In this document: piece after piece, positions 53,531 to 58,566 of the stretch | How the letters are laid out: each line of letters opens with the position of its first letter | How positions within the stretch are numbered: position 1 is the stretch's first letter | Source of the DNA: an uncultured Bacteroidales bacterium | Lineage (GTDB): Bacteria; Bacteroidota; Bacteroidia; Bacteroidales; Bacteroidaceae | NCBI GenBank assembly: GCA_902763885.1 | Contig: CACWTU010000013.1 | Coordinates: 1-58,566 of the forward strand | Direction: 5' to 3' | Length of the DNA stretch: 58,566 nucleotides | Made by a program: the position numbers and the translations under genes | Notes under the pieces: model-generated | Databases searched by the model: none | What the model was told of the DNA's origin: nothing | The model's input: the letters and a program-made list of their open reading frames with translations, nothing else

Positions 53531-54551
53531 ATTCTGACATCAACTGATTATAGGTTTTCTGGCGTTTTGCGTAGTAGCGCCAGAGGAGGCTGAAGTTTAC
53601 GCGCTCGGGGATGTCTGTGATTGATGCCTCCTGGAGGTTCTCCTGGCGGCTGTCCTGGAATTCAGGTTTGAGACGGCGGAACTCACGGCGTGCACGGAAT
53701 ACTGCCTTGAAATCACCCCAATGGAATTTAAGAAGGAACATGAGTGCAGCCAAGCCATCCAGCCAGAAACGCGCCCGCATAACCTTGCGGAGCTCATTCT
53801 CCGGCAGATTCTTATAGAGCATGAGCAGATTATTGCGGAAATTCAGGAACGTCTTATATGGATTTGACTTATTAAGTGTTGCGCCGCCTACATGATATAC
53901 CACGCTCTCCGGAATGCATACGATCTTGCGGTTGCGGCTACGCAAACGCCAGCAAAGGTCAATCTCCTCCTGATGAGCAAAGAAACGGTCATCAAGTCCT
54001 CCGGCAGCCCAATAATCAGCGCTGCGAACCATCAGACAGGCACCCGTAGCCCAGAAAACATTGGCAATGGTATCATACTGCCCCAGATCCTTCTCGATGA
54101 CATCAAACACCCTGCCGCGACAGAACATATAACCATACTTATCCATATATCCACCGGCACCACCTGCATACTCAAACAACTCAGGAGCCTTGAAGTCAAG
54201 CAGTTTAGGCTGACATGCAGCCACCTCAGGATGCACCTCCATATAGCTAAGAAGCGGCAAAAGCCAATCCTCAGATACCTCAACATCAGAATTGAGAAGG
54301 ATATAGTATTCAGCCTCAACCTCACGCAACGCCATATTGTAACCCTTGGCAAATCCCCAGTTCTTCTCCAGACGGATAAGCGGAATCTCCGGAAATTCAC
54401 GACTCATCATCTCCATAGAGTCATCCGATGAGGCATTATCGGCCACATAAATCTCCACGCCCTCCATCCTGGAGCATTTGATGAGTGTAGGCAGATAACG
54501 CTTAAGCATTGCGCTGCCGTTCCAGTTCAATATGACTATCGCAACTTTCAT
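53529..54551 (-). CDS. Family 2 glycosyltransferase
   Basis: A 340-residue GT-A enzyme of the rhamnosyltransferase-like GT2 group: VAIVILNWNGSAMLKRYLPTL, IYVADNASSDDSMEM, EKNWGFAKGYNMAL, and the metal site LLNSDVEVSEDWL. Later ATGACLMVRSADYWAAGGLDDRFFAHQEEIDLCWRLRSRN holds the acceptor-site Glu-Asp block. It probably adds a sugar to a surface glycan or lipopolysaccharide. It lies one base after mtaB, and shares its transcript. Confidence 0.92.
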   Translation of the reverse strand: MKVAIVILNWNGSAMLKRYLPTLIKCSRMEGVEIYVADNASSDDSMEMMSREFPEIPLIRLEKNWGFAKGYNMALREVEAEYYILLNSDVEVSEDWLLPLLSYMEVHPEVAACQPKLLDFKAPELFEYAGGAGGYMDKYGYMFCRGRVFDVIEKDLGQYDTIANVFWATGACLMVRSADYWAAGGLDDRFFAHQEEIDLCWRLRSRNRKIVCIPESVVYHVGGATLNKSNPYKTFLNFRNNLLMLYKNLPENELRKVMRARFWLDGLAALMFLLKFHWGDFKAVFRARREFRRLKPEFQDSRQENLQEASITDIPERVNFSLLWRYYAKRQKTYNQLMSE

Positions 54552-54552
54552 A

Positions 54553-55872
54553 TCACTTTATGATTGTACCCGTAAGAGCATCGGCGGCAGCATTGAAACC
54601 GCCCAAGAGCACCCTTACAAGGCTGTTTTCCTGTACCTGAGCCGAATCCAACTCCACCCTGATATAATTATCCGTAAACCCATGTGCCGGCATACCGCGA
54701 CGCGGCTTCTCCACTAAAACAGTTGCTTCATGACCGATATGCGCCTCATAGAATGCCCTTGTTTTACGGTCCGACAGTTCCAGCAAACGTTGACTGCGCT
54801 CATGTTTGGTCTGAGGCGAAACCTTATGAGGAATCCTGAGAGCCGCCGTTCCCGGACGCTCCGAGTAGCTGAACACATGCAGCTGAGTCACATCCAGGCT
54901 CTCAATGAAGCGGTAAGCATCCTCAAACAGTTCATCGGTCTCGCCACGCATACCCACAATAACATCAACACCGATGAACGCATCGGGCATAACACTCTTG
55001 ACACGACGAACCTTATCAGCAAACACCTCACGCTCATAACGGCGGTGCATAAGCTTGAGCACCTCATTCGATCCGCTCTGCAGCGGGATATGGAAATGGG
55101 GCATGAACGCCCTGGAACCAGCAACAAAGTCAATAACCTCATCAAGCAGGTTAGGCTCAATAGACGATATACGGTAACGGGATATCTCCTCCACCTTATC
55201 CAGCTCACGGATCAGGTCAATGAAACTGTCACCTGTGGATTTTCCAAAGTCACCGATGTTCACACCGGTTATGACAATCTCGCGGCCACCCTCCTGCCCT
55301 GCCTGACGAGCCTGAGCAACAAGGCTCTCAATTGACGGGTTACGGCTGTGTCCGCGTGCATAAGCCACGGTGCAGTAAGTGCAATAGTAGTCACAGCCGT
55401 CCTGAACCTTGAGGAAGAACCTGGTACGGTCACCGCGAGAGCAGGATGGAACAAAGTTCTTTATGTCATTCGTACCCACAGTTTTGGATATGCCGTGGTC
55501 ACGCTTAACAAGTCCATTCAAATTCTCCAGAACATTGCCCTTCTGATCCTGTCCAAGCACGATATCCACACCGGGAATATCGGCCACAGTACCGGGCTGA
55601 AGCTGTCCATAGCAGCCTGTAACCACGATATACGCATCGGGATTCTCACGGACTATCTTGTGGATAGCCTGACGGCACTTCTTATCGGCTACCTCAGTAA
55701 CCGAACAGGTATTGATAACGCAGATATCGGCCTTCTCTCCCTTGACAGCCTTATGTGCACCAGCCTCTATCAACTGACGCATAATAGTGGATGTCTCCGA
55801 GAAGTTAAGCTTGCATCCCAGAGTAAAGAAAGAGGCGCTGCGGCCCTCTAATGTGAATTCTGCGTTCCCCAT
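54553..55872 (-). CDS. mtaB: t6A37 methylthiotransferase
   Basis: A 439-residue radical-SAM protein of the MiaB/MtaB group. The N-terminal UPF0004 domain has FFTLGCKLNFSETSTI, NTCSVTEVADKKCR and VVTGCYGQL, holding the three Cys of the auxiliary cluster. The radical-SAM motif is QDGCDYYCTYCTVAYARG. A TRAM domain ends the protein. The GCKLN and VTEVADKK blocks point to MtaB (t6A to ms2t6A) rather than MiaB. Confidence 0.92.
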   Translation of the reverse strand: MGNAEFTLEGRSASFFTLGCKLNFSETSTIMRQLIEAGAHKAVKGEKADICVINTCSVTEVADKKCRQAIHKIVRENPDAYIVVTGCYGQLQPGTVADIPGVDIVLGQDQKGNVLENLNGLVKRDHGISKTVGTNDIKNFVPSCSRGDRTRFFLKVQDGCDYYCTYCTVAYARGHSRNPSIESLVAQARQAGQEGGREIVITGVNIGDFGKSTGDSFIDLIRELDKVEEISRYRISSIEPNLLDEVIDFVAGSRAFMPHFHIPLQSGSNEVLKLMHRRYEREVFADKVRRVKSVMPDAFIGVDVIVGMRGETDELFEDAYRFIESLDVTQLHVFSYSERPGTAALRIPHKVSPQTKHERSQRLLELSDRKTRAFYEAHIGHEATVLVEKPRRGMPAHGFTDNYIRVELDSAQVQENSLVRVLLGGFNAAADALTGTIIK

Positions 55873-55886
55873 AACCTAATATGATG

Positions 55887-55894
55887 CGAATTTA
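55887..55894 (-). promoter_or_regulatory. -7 box for mtaB
   Basis: The minus strand reads TAAATTCG, 14 bases before the mtaB ATG at 55872, so the leader would be only about eight bases. Confidence 0.45.
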
Positions 55895-55930
55895 GCAAAT
55901 AAATCCTTTGCCGCCACATATATAAACAAT

Positions 55931-55957
55931 GAAGGATGACCCTATGAGCCATCCTTC
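55931..55957 (-). terminator. Terminator after rplI
   Basis: GAAGGATG (55931-55938) pairs with CATCCTTC (55950-55957). In the minus direction the stem is followed by CATTGTTTATA. Confidence 0.65.
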
Positions 55958-55980
55958 AACTATTTTATGATTACCGTTGA

Positions 55981-56430
55981 TTACTCAGCAGCCTCAGCCA
56001 CAACCTCGAAAGCAACCTCAGCCTTAACCTCCTTGTGGAGATTGATGGTAGCGGTGTACTCACCGATAGCCTTAACGGTCTCAGCAACGATAGCCTTGCG
56101 ATCTACCTCAAAGCCCTTAGCAGCGAGAGCCTCAGCAACCTGAGCTGCACCTACGCCACCAAAGATAGTGCCGTCCTCGTTAACCTTAGCGCTGATAACA
56201 ACCTTAACGCCATTCAGCTTAGCAGCCTGAGCCTCAGCATCAGCCTTGATCTTAGCGAGCTTGTGAGCGCGCTGACGCTCGTTCTCAGCCAGAACCTTCT
56301 TAGCTGACTCAGTAGCAATAACTGCCTTTCCCTGGGGAATCAGATAGTTACGACCGTAACCGTCCTTAACCTTTACTATATCGTTCTTGTATCCAAGATT
56401 GATAACATCTTCCTTAAGAATAATTTCCAT
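55981..56430 (-). CDS. rplI: 50S ribosomal protein L9
   Basis: A 149-residue L9: MEIILKEDVINLGYKNDIVKVKDGYGRNYLIPQGKAV is the rRNA-binding N domain, followed by the long connecting helix and the C domain ending IGEYTATINLHKEVKAEVAFEVV. Last gene of rpsF-rpsR-rplI, 20 bases after rpsR. Confidence 0.98.
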   Translation of the reverse strand: MEIILKEDVINLGYKNDIVKVKDGYGRNYLIPQGKAVIATESAKKVLAENERQRAHKLAKIKADAEAQAAKLNGVKVVISAKVNEDGTIFGGVGAAQVAEALAAKGFEVDRKAIVAETVKAIGEYTATINLHKEVKAEVAFEVVAEAAE

Positions 56431-56450
56431 AGTCTTTCAAGATTTAAAGA

Positions 56451-56720
56451 TTACTTCATCATATCAGTTACATAAGGAAGCAGAGCCAAATGACGTGCTC
56501 TCTTAACGGCCTGAGCCACGCGACGCTGGAACTTCAGTGAAGTACCGGTGATACGACGGGGCAGAAGCTTACCCTGCTCGTTGAGGAAACGCTTAAGGAA
56601 TTCGGGATCCTTATAATCGATATACTTGATACCTGCCTTCTTGAAACGGCAATATTTCTTCTTCTTGATATCCTGAGTCTGAGGTGCAAGATATCTGATT
56701 TCTGATGTCTGCTCTGCCAT
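56451..56720 (-). CDS. rpsR: 30S ribosomal protein S18
   Basis: An 89-residue S18 with [64 protein letters not shown], the standard S18 core. It pairs with S6 on the ribosome; the genes are two bases apart. Confidence 0.98.
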   Translation of the reverse strand: MAEQTSEIRYLAPQTQDIKKKKYCRFKKAGIKYIDYKDPEFLKRFLNEQGKLLPRRITGTSLKFQRRVAQAVKRARHLALLPYVTDMMK

Positions 56721-56722
56721 AA

Positions 56723-57070
56723 TTATGCCTCCTCTGCTTTAGATTGTCTAAGACTTCTTCTCTTTGCTGCGTATTCAGCTGCATACTTGTCCTGCTTGAT
56801 GGTCAGGAAACGGAGCACGCGCTCGTCACGACGGAAGTTCACTTCAAGCTTCTCTACAACTGTAGGCTCAGCATTGAACTCGATAAACTCATAGAAGCCG
56901 GTTGACTTCTTCTCAATAGGATAGGCCAGCTTACGCATACCCCAGTTCTCTTCATTGACAATCTCAGCGCCCTCAGCTGTGAGAATGCCCTTGAATTTCT
57001 CTACCGCTTCCTTCATCTGAACATCAGATAAAACGGGAGTCAAAATGAAAACGGTTTCGTACTGATTCAT
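56723..57070 (-). CDS. rpsF: 30S ribosomal protein S6
   Basis: A 115-residue S6: [30 protein letters not shown], then [27 protein letters not shown] and [22 protein letters not shown]. First gene of its operon, behind a consensus -7 box. Confidence 0.98.
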   Translation of the reverse strand: MNQYETVFILTPVLSDVQMKEAVEKFKGILTAEGAEIVNEENWGMRKLAYPIEKKSTGFYEFIEFNAEPTVVEKLEVNFRRDERVLRFLTIKQDKYAAEYAAKRRSLRQSKAEEA

Positions 57071-57115
57071 TTGTTTTTAATTAAATAAATAGATAGTGTT
57101 TGCAAAATGCGGATG

Positions 57116-57123
57116 CAAAGGTA
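57116..57123 (-). promoter_or_regulatory. -7 box for the rpsF operon
   Basis: The minus strand reads TACCTTTG, 45 bases before the rpsF ATG at 57070. The A/T-rich leader shows no clear hairpin. Confidence 0.6.
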
Positions 57124-57196
57124 CTTTCACCCGCACAACCTTTTTTGCAGCAAAAACATGCCTAAGCCTCTATTTTATACCATTATAAGCATTCCC

Positions 57197-57212
57197 GATT
57201 AACGCGTTAATC
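57197..57212. promoter_or_regulatory. 16-base perfect palindrome between divergent genes
   Basis: GATTAACGCGTTAATC is a perfect palindrome between rpsF (minus) and the 56-residue membrane protein gene (plus). It may be an operator, but no regulator is known. The rest of 57124-57318 is A+T rich. Confidence 0.35.
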
Positions 57213-57318
57213 ATTTTTTACTTATGACGTGAAACATAAATGTGCCTATTGTTTCATTTTTCGGATAAAAACCATTTATTTTGCACCCAAGAGAAAAAAC
57301 AAATAAAACATCATAACA

Positions 57319-57489
57319 ATGAACAGCTTTAAAAAGTATTTAGGAGCCATCATAGTAATTCTTGCTGCTGCTCTGCTCATCGTTAGCTATTTCATGGGTT
57401 GGAACAGCTACAACGGAGTCCAGATCGGAGCCTTGGCTATGATGATAGTAGGCCTGCTCCTCCACATCTTCCTGGGCAAAAAAGCATAA
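57319..57489 (+). CDS. 56-residue membrane protein
   Basis: ATG at 57319 to TAA at 57487. The protein has two hydrophobic helices, YLGAIIVILAAALLIVSYFMG (about 7-27) and VQIGALAMMIVGLLLHIFLG (about 34-53), with a polar turn WNSYNG between and Lys at both ends. Similar small proteins of unknown role are common in Bacteroidales. A TTATTTTG box (about 57278-57285) can act as the -7 element and a strong terminator follows, so it is a complete single-gene unit. Confidence 0.75.
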   Translation: MNSFKKYLGAIIVILAAALLIVSYFMGWNSYNGVQIGALAMMIVGLLLHIFLGKKA

Positions 57490-57508
57490 CAGCAACCCCA
57501 GACGCAAC

Positions 57509-57543
57509 AAAAAGAGGTGAGCCTTATGGCTTCACCTCTTTTT
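57509..57543 (+). terminator. Terminator after the small membrane protein gene
   Basis: AAAAAGAGGTGA (57509-57520) pairs with TCACCTCTTTTT with a short GCC/GGC extension around TTAT, and ends in a T-run. Confidence 0.85.
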
Positions 57544-57557
57544 GTTTACGTCAACTC

Positions 57558-57772
57558 AAAATGTGCCATTGGGGTCAGTCCCCTTTTGCACTTGAAATGT
57601 ACCATTGGGGTCAGTCCCCTTTTGCACTTGTTGAAGTGAGCGATTATCGCTTACCTATTCAGGTAACAGAATGTACCATTGGGGTCAGTCCCCTTTTGCA
57701 CTTGTTGAAGTTAGTGACTGTCGCTTAACTAATCAGGTGACAAAAGGGGACAGACCCCAATGGCACATTGAA
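57558..57772. repeat. Cluster of GGGGTCAGTCCCC-type REP repeats (three direct, one inverted)
   Basis: Three direct copies of ATTGGGGTCAGTCCCCTTTT start near 57564, 57604 and 57675; each forms a GGGG/CCCC hairpin. An inverted copy (AAAAGGGGACAGACCCCAAT) lies at about 57743-57762. Between copies 2, 3 and the inverted one are related spacers with GTTGAAGT-AG and TCGCTTA. It is the kind of repeat linked with RAYT transposases, but no such gene is in the window. Confidence 0.8.
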
Positions 57773-57882
57773 AAAGCCTGCGAACTTGATGTAAGGTAAC
57801 GGCCAGCGGCCGTTACCTGGCCGGAGGCCAGCAAGCGGAATGAAATGGAGCGAGTTTGCGTAGCAAACTAAAAAAAGGTACA

Positions 57883-57917
57883 GGGTACTGCGTAAGTGGG
57901 AGAGTAGGTCGCTGCCG
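57883..57917 (+). pseudogene. 5S rRNA 3' fragment 1
   Basis: GGGTACTGCGTAAGTGGGAG...GTAGGTCGCTGCCG matches the last 35 bases of the 5S gene at 58244, with one change. It lies on the opposite strand to that gene. The 5' two thirds of 5S are absent. Confidence 0.8.
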
Positions 57918-58113
57918 TGCTGGCAGGAAGCAGCAATAAAAAAAAATGGTAAAGCATGCGAACTCACCGTAAGTAACGGCTCACGGAGCCGTTACCTGGC
58001 CTGGAAGGCCAGCAAGCGACTGAAAGGAGCGCGTTTGCGGAGCAAACTAAAACAAGCGACCTACTTTTTCAAAACGCACAGATTTAACGCGGGTGATAAA
58101 AAAGGAATTATTT

Positions 58114-58163
58114 GGTACTGCTTCAAGCGGGGGGAGTAGGTCGCTGCCGTTTTTCAGGACGCC
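58114..58163 (+). pseudogene. 5S rRNA 3' fragment 2 with part of the rrn terminator
   Basis: GGTACTGCTTCAAGCGGGGG...GTAGGTCGCTGCCG is followed by TTTTTCAGGACGCC, which continues the match into the start of the 5S terminator. It forms an inverted repeat with 58231-58280. Confidence 0.8.
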
Positions 58164-58204
58164 AAAATAGAAACCACAATACTTTTGGATATAGATAAAA
58201 AAGA

Positions 58205-58238
58205 AGGACGCTCCGGACTCGATTGTCCAGAGCGTCCT
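58205..58238 (-). terminator. Terminator of the rRNA operon
   Basis: AGGACGCT (58205-58212) pairs with AGCGTCCT (58231-58238), with an inner GGAC/GTCC stem. In the minus direction it is followed by TCTTTTTTAT. Confidence 0.8.
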
Positions 58239-58243
58239 GAAAA

Positions 58244-58348
<105 letters not shown>

Positions 58349-58419
58349 AAAACGATTTGCTAATCTATTACCACTTGGATTATCTACTCTCTAGCGTCAC
58401 TTTCACAAGTCTTTTTGAC

Positions 58420-58566
58420 TTAAGGAAAAATTCGGGCAATTAGTACTGCTCGGCTTTGACGTCACCGCCTTTACACCTGCAGCCTATCAACGTCGTAGTC
58501 TACAACGACCCTCAAAGGAAATCTAATCTTGCGGCCGGCTTCGCACTTAGATGCATTCAGCGCTTA
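58420..58566 (-). rRNA. rrl: 23S ribosomal RNA, 3' end (continues beyond the window)
   Basis: On the minus strand from the right edge the bases match the 23S 3' region (GAATGCATCTAAGTGCGAAG, then GTGTAAAGGCGGTGACGTC and TACTAATTGCCCGAA). The exact 3' end is approximate. A spacer of about 70 bases separates it from 5S. Confidence 0.93.

Larger units (their letters stand above)
57775..58166. repeat. Two diverged tandem units: hairpin repeat plus 5S rRNA 3' fragment
   Basis: Unit 1 is 57775-57955 and unit 2 is 57956-58166. Each begins GCGAACT, then a hairpin (GTAACGGCC/GGCCGTTAC; in unit 2 GTAACGGCTC/GAGCCGTTAC), CTGGCC/GGCCAG, AGCAAGCG, GGAGCG, and TTTGC/GCAAA followed by CTAAA. These are TTTAGTTTGC repeats in inverted orientation. 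Each unit then contains a piece of the 5S rRNA 3' end. Confidence 0.75.

Noticed and set aside
57399-57728. Plus-strand frame rich in repeated HWGQSPFA-type blocks
   Set aside because: The repeats in the protein are just translations of the REP copies, and the frame overlaps the small membrane protein gene and its terminator.
57558-57772. Possible CRISPR array
   Set aside because: The three direct repeats have unequal spacing, spacers related to each other, an inverted copy and no cas genes; they are REP-type repeats.
57883-57917. A second working 5S rRNA gene
   Set aside because: Only the last third of 5S is present; the 5' arm needed for the molecule is missing.

Overview
The window is a piece of a Bacteroidales (phylum Bacteroidota) chromosome with about half G+C. 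The evidence is concordant: a lpxC-fabZ gene fusion inside an lpx cluster, menaquinone genes, SusD-free but Bacteroidota-typical families (FISUMP-domain proteins, DUF3127, DUF4835, the purine and prfA-pyrF genes of this group), few Shine-Dalgarno sites, and many promoters with the Bacteroidota -7 box TAnnTTTG. A GH9 glycoside hydrolase fits a gut or rumen lifestyle, but the genus cannot be read from this sequence.

Layout. 1-3155: end of a large surface protein, then an ECF sigma factor, a one-helix anti-sigma-like protein and a plug-plus-FISUMP secreted protein. 3395-10340: DUF3127 protein (minus), then a tight plus-strand run dnaN, DnaQ-like exonuclease, coaBC fused to DUF4835, recN, rlmB. 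10475-12631: clpB without its N domain, behind a sigma-54-like promoter. 12945-13500: tRNA-Cys and a repeat-rich stretch. 13520-21574: menA, menG, a FISUMP lipoprotein, phoH, purC, a membrane-anchored aroE, TPM and LemA proteins, purM. 21956-37363 (minus): one seven-gene transporter operon. 37444-41218: GH9 lipoprotein and a 2-hydroxyacid dehydrogenase. 41219-50918: prfA, pyrF, lpxD, lpxC-fabZ, lpxA, a pRiA4b-like protein, miaA, a Sua5/YciO protein, a DPP-IV-type peptidase. 51227-57489: a RsmI-like methyltransferase, a double ATPase, a glycosyltransferase, mtaB, rplI-rpsR-rpsF and a 56-residue membrane protein. 57490-58566: a repeat field, then 5S and the 3' end of 23S rRNA (minus).

The strongest candidate for an undescribed system is the transporter operon. 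In transcription order it holds an ABC ATPase, an ABC permease fused to a dead M1-peptidase fold and a golvesin-like tail, a TolC-type outer-membrane channel, a lipoprotein adaptor, an RND pump, a second RND pump fused in one chain to six extra membrane helices and a complete ABC ATPase, and a last ABC permease. All genes are spaced by 20 bases or less. It looks like an exporter that couples proton-driven and ATP-driven parts to one tripartite channel.

The second is a family of 184-268 base intergenic elements (3192, 13253, 21638) with matched ends and interior stems that change in a compensated way between copies. Other unusual points are the CoaBC-DUF4835 fusion, the membrane-tethered shikimate dehydrogenase, the N-domain-less ClpB, an inverted copy of the tRNA-Cys 3' end, and truncated 5S rRNA 3' ends lying beside the true 5S gene.
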